In this document: positions 11,700 to 22,260 of the stretch, piece after piece | Position numbering within the stretch: the stretch's first letter is position 1 | Layout of the letters: each line of letters begins with the position of its first letter | Source: Gaeumannomyces sp. JS-464 | Taxonomy: Eukaryota > Ascomycota > Sordariomycetes > Magnaporthales > Magnaporthaceae | Reading direction: 5' to 3' | DNA length: 64,000 bases | NCBI GenBank assembly: GCA_002197995.1 | Contig: NGZR01000001.1 | Span: 10,993,501-11,057,500 of the forward strand | Translations under genes and position numbers: made by a program | The notes under the pieces: model-generated | What the model saw: the letters and a program-made list of their open reading frames with translations, nothing else | Database searches by the model: none | What the model was told of the DNA's origin: nothing

Positions 11700-12800
11700 A
11701 GCAGATTTCGTTATAAAGGCTTTCCCAGCTTATAAGCCGGCCTTTTGTTATTTTAAAAGCCATTTTGTTAGCTTTGGCTTATTTGCCGTTTTTAATTAGC
11801 ATTTAGGCGACCGCGCCCCAAATGCGGAGGGTACGGATTAGTGGTTAGTAATACTCCTCGTTAAAGCCGATTGCTTTTGCCCACGCTTCGTGCGGGCTTT
11901 TTTGCCGTTAAAACTGTATTTGGGGTATAATTTAGCACCTTTTTCGCTGTTTGCAAGGCATATACCCAGTACTTTTTATACAGGCCGTTAGCGTTAATCC
12001 CGGTGCGAACCGCGTTAAGTATAGTACGGTTAGCACGTTTAACGATGCTGTTTATTTCCGGGCATCGCGCCGGGTTAATTTCGCAAGCTTTGCTTCGAAA
12101 GTGCAATAGGCTTTTAGCTTTTCCGGGTTAAACTTCGTGCTACCGTCCGTATGGATTGCTTATATTTTAATGCCTAATTAAAGTTTAATATAGTTAATCC
12201 AATTATAAACTTTCGTAAAAATTTCCGTGCTAGCTTTTTAACTGCAAAAATCACCCAGTTAAAAGTAATTGCCTTATTAGTAATATAAACGGCGTAATTA
12301 TATCCGCCGTATAAAATAAGCGAAATGGTTAATGTATTTATGTAAATACGGCTTAAAAGGCGGGTAATGCGGTAAAAGTAACGATTACCGATGATTTAGG
12401 TCGCTTTACTTTCCAAACAACCGTTACAAGTATGTTTTAATGCCTCGAAGTAGCTAACTTTAATGCTTGCAACGCGGCAGGCCGTTATTACCGCCTTTTT
12501 ATTAATATGCATTAAGCGCCGATGCATTATTACGTAAAGCACCGGGCGTTTTGTCGTGATCGGTGCGTTAGCTTTCGTCGGTTGGTTTTTTCCGTTAAGT
12601 GCGTTGCTTAGGCTATAAAGCCCGGGGGCGCGCTTGCGGGCACGTTAACGTTAGCAATTAGTACGTTATTATTAATTTGGTAACTGCTTAACCACTTATC
12701 GTCGGGCGTTACGAAGTAATCGGTTTAATCGTTTTTTAACCTGCTTTACGCATTTTGCCAAAGTTAAAAAGGTTAAAAGGGGATTTAAACGTAAAAATTG
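11700..12800 (-). pseudogene. Copia 1 integrase
   Basis: The open minus-strand stretch at 12106-11861 carries the late integrase core: Cys-Pro-Glu-Ile-Asn-x-Ile-Val-Lys-Arg-Ala-Asn-Arg-Thr-Ile, followed by a Trp-x2-Ala-x3-Ala helix. It corresponds to the Pro-x2-Asn-Gly-x3-Glu-Arg-x-Asn-Arg block of copia integrases, with the catalytic Glu position read as Lys (a G-to-A type change). Confidence 0.75.
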
Positions 12801-12869
12801 CTTGTAAAGTAATTGTAGTAACGCCGCTTTATTGCGCTAATGCATTTCGACGGTGCCTTTTTTAACGGA

Positions 12870-13000
12870 AACTTAAGCGCCGCCGTTAGCCGTGGTAGCG
12901 TTGTAAGGAACCTCGCGCTTCCTTAGCGAGGTAAACCATTTACGATCGTTAAAGTGGTGCTTAAACGAGCCGGAATCGATTATTACGGCGTTACGGGCAC
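12870..13000 (-). pseudogene. Copia 1 aspartic protease region
   Basis: The minus strand near 12990-12900 reads Val-Ile-Ile-Asp-Ser-Gly-Ser, then His-His-Phe-Asn-Asp-Arg. This is the copia protease signature, with the catalytic Asp-Ser-Gly intact. Confidence 0.75.
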
Positions 13001-14220
13001 TGTTAACATTGCTTAAAGCGGTATTGGCTATGTTATATTGGCTAGCACTGCCCCGATTAACCGGCATACCACTAATATGGTTAGCAACCTTCGGGTTGGC
13101 TGTAACCTCGTTAGCTGCCTTATTACCTCGCTAAAAGCGCCGTTCCGGATATTTAGCCTTTTAAGCTTTTTCGAGCTTAAAGTGCAAAAGCTAGCAGTTA
13201 TCGTTACCGCCTTTGTGATATTTACCGCCTATCGTGGTGGGGAGCACGCGAAACGATAGTGCAACCCTTTTTATTGCAGGGCTTCGGCTTTTAAAATCCC
13301 TCCGGCTTTTTTTGGTATTAGCTATAGCCTTCGACTTCGAGGCTTTTATAACCGCCGTGTTTTCGAGCACTTTCGAAATGAAGTTAGCGGGAATGCGGCG
13401 CTCGCTTTTACAACTCCCTAAAGTTATAGCCACCGCAAAAGGGTAAGTGGCGCTAAGCCCGTTAACGAGGCTCCTTATAAGTATCCGATCCGGAATGTTA
13501 ATATTAGCTTAATCCAAGGCTTGCTTTACTTGTAGCTAACGGTCCGTATACTTTTTAACGTTACCGTTAAACTTTTCCACCGAAATTATATAATGTTCGT
13601 TAATTAGGGCGTCGAAACGGCCGTTAGCGGTAATTCTAATAGTGCTAACTACTTTATCCTAAAAAGCTTTTGGGTCCTAATCCTCGTTGTTTTTAAGGCG
13701 GTCCCAGCCGGCTTTTTCCAGGTTCGTAATTACCTTTTCGATACTATTACGGATGCAATACTATGTTAATATCCTTTTAAAAGCTTATAACTATATAGCT
13801 TCGTAATCCTCCGCTTTAACCGGCTTAGCCGGAAAGTTAGCAAATATAAAGAGATATTGCGGGAAGCGGTTAAATGCACCCGGATAGTGCGCTTTTATAT
13901 TTCTAAGTTAAAAGGCTTTAGCAAGTCCGGGACCTTTACTGCGACTTCGCGGTATTCCGCCATTTTAACGACTTTGTTAGCACTTTTAACGCGTATAAAA
14001 GCGTTGGATTGCAAGGGAAATGGTGCTTTTAAGCGCTAAAAGGGTTATCGTTATTGCTTTGTTATAGTTGCTAATCGGCGCCGAACGCGGCCTTATTAAT
14101 TGTCGTTTAACGGTTTTTTAACTGCTGCGCCTCGCCCGTAATTCACGGCGGGAAAACGCAAGCAACGGGAAACAACTCGTGCACCGTTAATCTTTCCTAA
14201 TTAGGTAAAAATATCGTTAA
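13000..14220 (-). pseudogene. Copia 1 gag
   Basis: The region after the primer site encodes gag by position. On the minus strand at about 13235-13190 the frame reads Gly-Gly-Lys-Tyr-His-Lys-Gly-Gly-Asn-Asp-Asn-Cys, the second half of a C-x2-C-x4-H-x4-C zinc knuckle; the first cysteines are not clean. A Lys/Arg/Ser-rich segment precedes it. Confidence 0.6.
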
Positions 14221-14221
14221 C

Positions 14222-14243
14222 GGTAGCGCGAGGGCTTATAACT
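14222..14243 (-). other. Copia 1 primer-binding site, initiator tRNA-Met anticodon half
   Basis: Just inside the 5' LTR the plus strand reads GGTAGCGCGAGGGCTTATAA. This matches the D-stem to anticodon-loop segment of fungal initiator tRNA-Met, with one CA-to-TA change in the CAU anticodon. The element's own strand is therefore complementary to the 5' half of that tRNA. Copia of Drosophila and Ty5 of yeast use internal or half-tRNA-Met primers in this way. Confidence 0.75.
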
Positions 14244-14413
14244 TAATGGAGGTGCGCGATAACAAGCACCCGAAGTGATTGGTAATTGTTCTTTAGCTAC
14301 TTTACTAGATCGCGGGCTAGGGCGCGCGCAGGCCAAAATACCAGGGTTAATGCATAAGCTTAAAGCTGTAGGGCACCAGTTGCTACCCACGTAATTTTAG
14401 GCCACCTTTAACA
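14244..14413 (-). repeat. Copia 1 LTR, 5' end of element
   Basis: Partner of 9042-9211 with equal length. It is followed on the plus strand by the target duplication ACTCC at 14414-14418. Confidence 0.92.
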
Positions 14414-14419
14414 ACTCCC

Positions 14420-15000
14420 TATTTTTAAAAAGCTAACTACTGTATATAAAAAGGTAATAATAACGTTTTTTAGCCTTTGCTCGCTTTGTAGGCGGAGCGT
14501 TTAGGCGGCCCGGCGAAAGCTTTAGTTTTTACCGTAACTTTGGCTTTGTTGCTTTTAAAGCGCGTGCTTTGGCTTAACGAGCCTCGTACTTTTTAACAGT
14601 TTTGGTAGCGTTGCTAAGCTTTTCCGAAAGCTCCCACGTGTTTTTTTTAAAGCCGTAACCCTTTTAACGTACCAGGTATTTGGTACGAATAACGTTTAAC
14701 CTTAGTTTAATGTTTTTTCGGTTAATAACCTTATTTTTTTAAAAATATCTCCCTTCCCCAAATAAGCCTCGGGGTTAATCTTTTTGTTATTATCGTACTC
14801 GATAGGGCCCGGAAGCGGAAACACGCGTTAAAAGAGATCGTTATCGCAATTATAATAGGTAAAGTGCTAAATGCTAATAACAGGGTGTATTTTAATAAAA
14901 GTGCTAAAAAATCGAGCTTATAAGCCAAAGGAAAAACCTTGCGGATAATTGTATAAAAGCTTTATCGCTTAATCTTTTCCTTATTAACAAGGTGTTTGCC
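14420..15000 (-). pseudogene. Gypsy 1 integrase C-terminal tail
   Basis: A Tyr-Lys-Leu-Asp stretch at about 14930-14910 (minus) corresponds to the end of the GPY/F module. A Pro-Ile-Glu-Tyr-Asp segment near 14800 sits where chromovirus tails carry Glu-Glu-x-Glu-Val before a chromodomain. A chromodomain is not clearly readable. Confidence 0.45.
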
Positions 15001-15099
15001 TTTGGTTTTATACGCTTAGCTTATGTTAAGCTAAACCTTATCGCCGATATTAAACTTTTTATAGCGGTGTTTAAAGTTGTAAATACGCTTTTATTCGGC

Positions 15100-15950
15100 G
15101 GCAGCAACGTTTATCGCAAATAAAGCGTTTTTCCGGAAATGCTTACGCATAAAACGGAGCTTTGCAACTTTTTAAGGAATTCGTACGGAAGTTATATGCT
15201 TTAAAAGTTCGGGGATTTAAACCTAAACAAGTACTCGTAAATCTGTAATCGAAAGCCGTAGTAATAGCGTTGTTTAAATTCCACTGCAAAAAGGGATAAC
15301 GTCGACCCAAAAGTCGTTTATTACGGCGGAGTAATAGCGGATCGCCAGCTCGACCGTTTAGTTTTTACGTTCGGATTGCCCATCCGCCTAAAAGTGGTAG
15401 GCGGCCGTTATTTAAAAGCGAGTTTTAAAAGTGCGTTATAGGCTATTCCAAAAGGCTAAAGTAAATTTAAAGTTTTTATCGGAAATAATCGCTTTAAAGC
15501 AGGACTAGTCGGCTAAAAGCAGCTAACGGCCAAATTTTTTACCCTATATTTGGGCCGTATATTTATCGTAGCTTAAGATAATTATAATACGCTTAAACGT
15601 TTTGCAAATAACGGTTAGCAGCGCGTTATAAAAGTTAAACTTCCGCTAGGACCAAAAGGTGCCTTTCGAAAAAACCAAAGGCAGCCCGGTTACGAAATCC
15701 ACGGTAATTATGCTTATAAGCTCCAAAAGGGCCTAAATAAGCTAAAAGGTCCTAATAAGGAGCTAATTATTTTGTCGGTTTATGCCGCACTCGTAGCATT
15801 TGCTAATATACTGCTCGATTTAACGTTTTTTTGGCCCGGAAATGCACGTTTTAAAGGCGTTAAGCATCCGCAATCGGCCGAAATGGTGCTTATCGTCGTG
15901 CACCTTGCGAAAGTAATCGGCGATTAAGGGTTTCGAAATTATAAAGCGCT
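15100..15950 (-). pseudogene. Gypsy 1 integrase
   Basis: The minus strand near 15900-15780 has an HHCC zinc-binding N-terminus: H-D-D-K-H-H-F-G-R-L, followed by Tyr-Ile-Ser-Lys-C-Y-E-C-G. A Val-Asp-Phe-Val-Thr-Gly-Leu-Pro start of the catalytic core follows near 15700. The remaining core residues are obscured by RIP stops. Integrase joins the element cDNA to host DNA; this copy is dead. Confidence 0.7.
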
Positions 15951-15999
15951 TATAGCCATCGTTATCCCGTAAATAAAAAGGTAATCGGCTATTCGAAAA

Positions 16000-18000
16000 G
16001 GATGCCCGACTTTGGAAGCATTAATAACGCCCTCGTTGCTTTTAATCGTGCATTTTAACCTTTAAAAGTGGTGAGGTTAAGCATGATTTGCGGTACATTG
16101 GTTTTCGATATAGCCCTTTACGAACCGCTAGCGAGTTATTTCGGCCATTTGGGCTTTGAAAACCATTAAAACGTGGTCGTGCATTAAGTTAAAAATTAAA
16201 GCGTTCGTTTTTAACGGTTTTCGTCGTCGGTGGCCGTGGGTAAGCGGGATAAGGCGTTTAAAACGAGGTTTATTTTGCCAGGTATGTGTAATATCTCGAG
16301 GTTATATTCGGAAAGGTAAATTAACGCGTTAATTAACCGTCGATTAACACGCTTAATAAAGGACGTTAATAAAGTAGTTCGATTAATAATGCCCGTAATT
16401 AACGTGGTCCGTAAAAATAAAATCCTTTTATTACTTAAATACAGTGTAATGCAAAGGATTTTGCAAGCTTAAACGAAGCATACAACCTCGAGCTTTAAAG
16501 GGTTATAGCTAAGCTCCTTTTTATAAAAGCACCGAAAGAAAACATAATCGGCTTAATAGCAAATGCCGGGATGGTTTTGGATTTGCGGTTTTAAACGTAG
16601 CCAATTTTAAAATGAAAAGCTATAACTTTAAACACGTTTAAAGCTGCCATCGATTTGCAAAATGATTTGCCTTTTTAGGTTAGCGTGGTAAAGCTTAATT
16701 TTAGTGCAAAGCATTTCCTTAACCGCTTTAAAAAATTGGACCTCGGCTTCGGTGCTTTTAAAATGCGCTAAGCGGTAGTAAGCCGCTCGTTTGCCGTAGT
16801 TGTTAAAAACGACTTGTCCCTTTTTGCGGCCTTTCGCTAGTAAAGCTGTTTCCGGAGTTAAAAAGGTTCGATAAAGCGTTTAATAGGGGATTATATAGCG
16901 GAGCTATCCGAAAACGCCGATAAAAATCTCGAGTTTTGGCAAATTGGTAGGCATTTCCCAGTTTCGAAAGCTTTAAATGCGGTTTTCGGTATTAATCTTG
17001 CCGAAAAAATCGACGTAAAATCCTAAAAGCTTAACGTTAAAGTAGCTTATAAAGGATTTGCCGGGGGATAAAGCAATGTTTTTTGTTTTAAAATAAGCTA
17101 AAAATGGTTACCAGGTGCCGGACGTGGTTTTCGAACGTATTGCTAAATACGATAATATCGTCGATAAAAGCTTTGCAATATTTGCTATAAAAGCGTAACA
17201 AGCCGTTTATAAACCTTTGCACGTAAGCCGGCGAATTGCAAAAGCTTATTATCGCACGTTTATACGTTTTAACTTTCGGTGGCTAATAATTACCAACTTG
17301 TTTTTATTTTTAAAGTGGACGAGGAACTGAAAAAAAACGCGGTAGCGTTTATAACGGTAATATATAACTTGCTTTAAATTAAATCGATAACGTCCTATTG
17401 CAAAGGCAAAAAGTAAGCGTCGGAAACGATGGCTTTATTAAAAGGTTTTAAATTAATAATAACCTTCGCTTTGTTTTTGCCGTGCACGCGTTTCCAAATG
17501 ACAAAACACGGAAAAGCGAACTGGGCTGCCTTTTTTATATATTTTATACGGCTTTATTTGTAAAGCTTACCGTAAGTTTCGTCGATAACGTCCCTTTCCT
17601 TTTTTAATACGGGTATATACGGCAGCGGAAGCTTAAGTACTTTTCGTATTCGTTAATAAAAAGGATGCGCATTATTTCGTCCTCGGGAACGTCGATTTGC
17701 TTGCCATTATCCTCCCAAATTTTGAACTTTTCGCAAGTTTCCCGCATTTTTTAAGTTTGCTCCGGCGTTTCGCCGTTGTAAATATAAATCCCATTAGCTA
17801 GGGTAATGTGGGGGGCCTCGTTTAAAGGTTTAATACCGAGGGTTAACTTTTTTTAAGGACTTTAAGCAATAGCTCGGGGTTATCGAGCATTATTTCCTGC
17901 TTTTCGGGTGGCGTATCGTTTTACTTAATCCGAACGTCGTTATTTTCGTGTAATATTAGCGGCATTCCGTTAATAGCAATACCGTGCGTAATTTGGTCGA
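16000..18000 (-). pseudogene. Gypsy 1 reverse transcriptase and RNase H region
   Basis: The catalytic palm motif reads FIDDIIVFSNTFENH on the minus strand near 17172-17125, with both catalytic Asp codons intact, followed by a His-Leu-x5-Phe-x-Leu-Phe pattern typical of gypsy RTs. The fingers lie upstream (about 17700-17200). The RNase H domain occupies about 16900-16000 by position. Premature stops are frequent. Confidence 0.75.
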
Positions 18001-18399
18001 AAGCGTCTTTATTAACGCTTGCCAAACCTTATCGTTAAAAAAGAACTTTAAGTTTAGCGATATTTCGGCATTGCCTAAGCCTGTTAAAAAAATAACGTTT
18101 TGGTTTCTCTATTAGTAAGGCCTTTTCGGCTTTTATCGTTAGGTTTTAAACGCAAATAGCTTTGTTAAAAAGCCGTTTAGCTTGCTCGTAATCGATTTTA
18201 TCCCTAACCTAATCCAACTTTTTTGGATTATCGCGAGTTTGGTTTTGCGAAGCACGATAACTGTTTTACCGGTAACGTTATGCATTAGGCAAACTTAAAA
18301 AGTTTTATAGTTAACGATAAAGTTAACTGCTAAAAGGTGGATGCTGGTTATTAAAAAGGGACGACTTTTAAAAAAAGCGGCGTATTTAACTGGAATTGC

Positions 18400-19100
18400 T
18401 GCGGTTTTTTCCGGGGTTAAGGTAAAAGCTTTTTTGCTAACGACCTTTTTTAAAACGGGCTTGCCTTTACGAATAACGGTAAAAGGATAGCAAATTTGTT
18501 ATTAGGGAAATGCATTAAATCGGTAGCGAAGTCGATTTGCGCGCGTCGTGGTTTAAGCCAGGGAATGCTTAATAAACAGCTTACATTTAGCTTATTAACA
18601 CCCAAACTCGCGCAGTTTTGGTAGTAATGCTAAGGGATTTATCATTTTTAATTCCTTTGGAAAAAAAGGAAAAAGTAGCGTAATGCTTAGCCCTTATAAG
18701 CCTTTCGGAATCTTAGCTTTTAATATTAAGCCGGACTTTTTATCCACCTTAGTGTAAATAGCGTTGGGGAAAACTTTTTAAGCTAATCCTTGCTTGCGAA
18801 ATCGCGGTTTAAACCTATGTTAGCGCAAATAAGGATATTTGGCCCGTTAAAAGTGCTTCGGATTATGATTTTCTAGTAGGTGTAGCTTTCCAAATGTGAT
18901 AAAACGGCCTTTTTAGGCTCGTTTTCCTTAATAACTTTATTTATAGTAAAGTTAACGAACTTCGTTTTAAGTTTGGGGCTTTTAGCTTTGCAGTTTCCAA
19001 AATGCTTAAAAAGCTTATTACGCGACGGGAAATCCTTACCGCAGCGTTTACAGTTAGTAGTTAGCGAATTTTCGAAAACATTATAAACAAAGTTAAAATC
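18400..19100 (-). pseudogene. Gypsy 1 zinc finger and aspartic protease region
   Basis: On the minus strand near 19065-18990 the frame reads C-K-R-C-G-K-D-F, then Ser-Arg-Asn-Lys-Leu and H-F-G-N-C. This is a C2H2-like finger found between gag and protease in this fungal gypsy lineage. A protease domain is expected next (about 18900-18400), but I could not pinpoint its DTG triad in the RIP-altered sequence. Confidence 0.5.
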
Positions 19101-21700
19101 GGAAAAGGAATCGTCGTTAAAAAAGGACTTCCCCTTTTCGGCAAATAGCGAGCTATCGTTAAAGTTCGACTTTATAAAGTTAACCTTATTATCCTTTTTC
19201 TTTTTATAAAACTTTTTATCGTACGATTTTTTAAAGTCCTTTTTATCTTTATAATCGCGATTTTTATCGCGGCTTTTATGCTTGCGATCCTTATTACGAG
19301 CCTCGTGTTTAAACGATTTGTGCTTGTTATCGTGTTTGCTTTAAACTTGTCTTTATCGCGATATTTGTCGCGCTTAAAATGCTTATCCTTTTTACAAGGC
19401 TTTTTTTTATAATTAACATTCGAGTTAAAATCGAAATCGTTATAGCCCGGCTTAATAGGGTAGCGTTAAATTGCAACGCTAAAAAGCATAAGCTTAATAT
19501 TTTCGACTTTAAAAAGGTAATTTCCAATATATTTATTAAAAAAGGGCTAACGAAGGAAGGTTTTAATATCGTTATTAAAAAAGGACCAAATTTAAGCTAT
19601 AACTGCGAACTAGTTTTGGCCGCTTTTAATGCAAAAACTTATAATGCGAGCGTGTTTAAACTTGCTCGAAATATAATCCGTAAATGCATTAAAATTAGCG
19701 GCGATGTTTTTAATCGTAATAATGCCTTTCGAAAACCTTTTCGTGGCTTTTATGCGATTGGGAGGGAAACGTTGCTTAACAGCGGTAATTATACCGAACA
19801 AGCCTTACCCGTACAGTTTTAGCTGGATATAAAAAGGCATTTAACTATTCCACCAAATTAAAGCTCGCCCGCTTAGCAAAGTTAAAAACATATTTTTAAA
19901 TTAGCTTTCGTTAAACGCGGCATGGATAGGGTTTATTAGGAAACTTATTAATCGTGTTTCGAAAAAAAAGCTATCCGTAAATATAATATTTTTGCCGGTA
20001 ATAACAGTGTTTAAATCTTTAAAGTTTTTATAATCCGGCTTAAAAATGCCGACGTTTTTTCGCTTAAAGCGTAAACCGTTTTTAATGCTTGCCATTTGTT
20101 AACCGGCGGGTTAAAAGTTGTTAAAAGCTCGCTATTAATAGGCGGCGAAGTCGGGGGCGCACGAGTTTTGCGTTAGCCATTGCTAGGCCGAAACAAGTTG
20201 GTTAAAATGACTTATATTGCTTTATTGCTACTCGAATCGGGATAGTTGTTAAAAGTAAGCTTAGCTAAGCTTTTGCTAACAGTTGCATTTAAAGCTCGGG
20301 AATGCGGCAAGCGCTATGCCTAAGCCAAATGTGCTAACGCAAACCAAGCCGGGGCGAAACTGGCCGTAAGCTATTTCGTAATACCTATTGGAAGCTTTTA
20401 AGCAAAAGTGGTAATTCCGGTATTAAAAGGTATAAAACTAGCTAAAGCTGCTATTACTAGCCCAAATCCTAACTAAGGTTTGGTCGGTTTTATAAAATTC
20501 CGGCTAAAAGCAACAGTTTTAATACTTCCGTCGTACTTTTGGATTAGCTTATTATCCTTTTACGGTACTAACGCGGTTTGTATGCAAAAAGCTCGATTAT
20601 TCGGCGTTTAGTAAGCTGGTAAAAACGTTTCGCGTTAATATTAAACTCGTTGGATAAATTATCGTTAGTAATTTTAACTGGACGGCTTTTGCTACAGCTT
20701 GCTTTAAAATTGGCCGTGCTATTTTAAGCAGCTTAATTGTTTTACGTGCTAACCCGTCGTAATAATAACGGTTTTAAAAAAGCGCGAGCGCTAGTTTTGC
20801 GACGTTTTTCGTTCGTATTAAGTTTAAAAAAAACACGTCGGTTAGGATTTCCGTCCTTATTAAAATGGGTTTCCATTTGGGCTTATAAGTTTAAAGTGTT
20901 TTTGCGCGCGTTATCGATGCGAATAGCGAATTGTTTTTGGTTTTCGAATAGGATTTTAAAATCCTTATCGATAATATTAAAATTCCCTTGTATTTTGGTA
21001 ACTGGCTTATCGAAAGTTTTAATAAGCACCGCTTTTAGGCGACTTTTTATGCCCGTTATTTGTTGCGATAAGCTGTTATATATGCGGTTTTAACGACGCT
21101 CGAGCCATTTTGCGAAAGCCTTGTTTTTGCCGAACTAGTTTAAGCGAAGGTCGTCGTTTTTATCGAAGCTAACAATGTAACTTTCCTTTTGTTAATTACG
21201 CATCGAGCGGTTTAAACGGCCGCTAAGGTTAAAGTACGTTTTATCCAGCGAAACTCCTCCTTCCTTATTATCGTTATCGACGTAAGCCTAATATTTTTAT
21301 ATAAAGCCCAAAAGCCGGCTTGCGGTATATTAGGATACCGGAAAAAGGACCGGTAACTCGGGAAGGTTTAAATCCGCGCTTTATTAACCGGTATTTTGTT
21401 AGCCCGTATCGGGTATTTTGCTTTTAAAAAGCGGGTTAACCTCGTTAGCTATTACCGCTTTGTGCTTCCTCGCTTGTACTTTAACTGCTTTAAAAATCTT
21501 AATATTTACCCGCGGGTGGTAAAAGTAATCCGTCGATAAGCCAGGTTTTACAAATTTTTAAAAGGCTTATCGTTACGGAAATGAACAGCTTTAAAGGTTT
21601 ATAAATGTTGCTTTCGGGAAAATTCCAAAAGATTTTTTAACTTATTTTTTTTCGCTGCTTAACTACTCGTTAAAAGTAGGAGGGTTTTAGCGGGTTTTAA
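19100..21700 (-). pseudogene. Gypsy 1 gag region
   Basis: Minus-strand 20095-19901 is open and reads the fungal gag signature: Leu-Arg-Phe-Lys-Arg-Lys-Asn-Val-Gly-Ile-Phe-Lys-Pro-Asp-Tyr, then a Gly-Lys-x-Ile-x-Phe-Thr-Asp segment and a helix. The next open stretch, 19801-19610, continues the capsid. From about 19330 to 19150 the frame is a Lys/Arg/Asp-rich linker that leads into the zinc finger. Sequence above about 20100 is less clear and is assigned to gag by position only. Confidence 0.65.
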
Positions 21701-22060
21701 AAGCTTTCGGAGGTTAAATAAATTAAAAGAAAGTGATAAAAATTAAAAGATAAACTTTCCGATCGCGCGCGAGCCGAAAACAAGCGCGACGGTTAAAACA
21801 ATTGCAAAGGAAATCGGGCAAAGCGAAACCTAAGCGATTTTACTTTAATTTTAATCGGCTTTGCCGAAATTACAAAAGTGCCAATTTTGTAACTAAAAAG
21901 CTAAAGAAGGGTAGCGTGCGCTAAGCGAGCTGAAAACAAGCCTAATAGAAAAACGCGCGCGCCGAGCCGAAAACAAAGCGCGTTAGGGGTACGTAAGTTT
22001 CCAAACGAGCCGAAAACAAATTTAAAAGGCGGGGATTGGTAACTTTGCAATAAGCAAAAA

Positions 22061-22070
22061 GTTGCTACCA
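22061..22070 (-). other. Gypsy 1 primer-binding site
   Basis: Two bases inside the 5' LTR the minus strand reads TGGTAGCAAC, which is complementary to a tRNA 3' end GTTGCTACCA. A TGG start just after the LTR is the usual form of a Ty3/gypsy primer site. The exact tRNA cannot be fixed because RIP may have changed bases; an initiator-Met-like acceptor end is possible. Confidence 0.6.
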
Positions 22071-22072
22071 TT

Positions 22073-22260
22073 TATCGCGAATAGCAGGGGGTTTAATTGC
22101 GATATTTGGAGTAAATGGTAGTTTTTCCTTTAAAAAAAAGTTAAAAGCCGGAAGCCGGAAGGACAAACTTGCAAATAACATTTTTATAAGTGCCCCACTT
22201 TTTATTTATGCGATAAAGGTTAGGGTACGCTGCCTTTTCCACCTTTTACTAGCCATAACA
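22073..22260 (-). repeat. Gypsy 1 LTR, 5' end of element
   Basis: Partner of 8827-9015. On the minus strand it precedes the primer-binding site. TAACG follows it on the plus strand at 22261-22265. Confidence 0.9.

Larger units (their letters stand above)
9042..14413 (-). mobile_element. Ty1/copia element 1 (minus strand), complete and nested in gypsy 1
   Basis: Two 170-bp LTRs (9042-9211, 14244-14413) bound 5.0 kb of internal sequence. The 5-bp target duplication ACTCC is exact at 9037-9041 and 14414-14418. Minus-strand order is gag, protease, integrase, RT, RNase H; integrase before RT identifies Ty1/copia rather than gypsy. The primer site at 14222-14243 matches the anticodon half of initiator tRNA-Met. 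RIP stops are present in all domains. A second copy in the same orientation begins at 63539. Confidence 0.92.
8827..22260 (-). mobile_element. Ty3/gypsy element 1 (minus strand), host of a nested copia insertion
   Basis: Two long terminal repeats of 188-189 bp (8827-9015 and 22073-22260) flank a gag-pol read on the minus strand. The 5-bp target duplication TAACG is present at 8822-8826 and 22261-22265. The copia element at 9042-14413 with its own duplication sits about 26 bp inside the left LTR, so the gypsy element itself is about 8.06 kb. Minus-strand order is gag, basic linker, zinc finger with protease, RT with an FIDDI box, RNase H, integrase and a C-terminal tail. Stops at Gln/Trp positions and transition differences between LTRs mark RIP. 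Both LTRs and both target-site copies survive, so the insertion is structurally complete but inactive. Confidence 0.9.

Noticed and set aside
14222..14243. Possible tRNA-iMet gene fragment
   Set aside because: Only the anticodon half is present and it lies exactly at the copia primer-site position, so it is a primer-binding site and not a tRNA gene.
20737..21093. 118-codon plus-strand frame
   Set aside because: Antisense to gypsy 1 gag territory; it has no family features.
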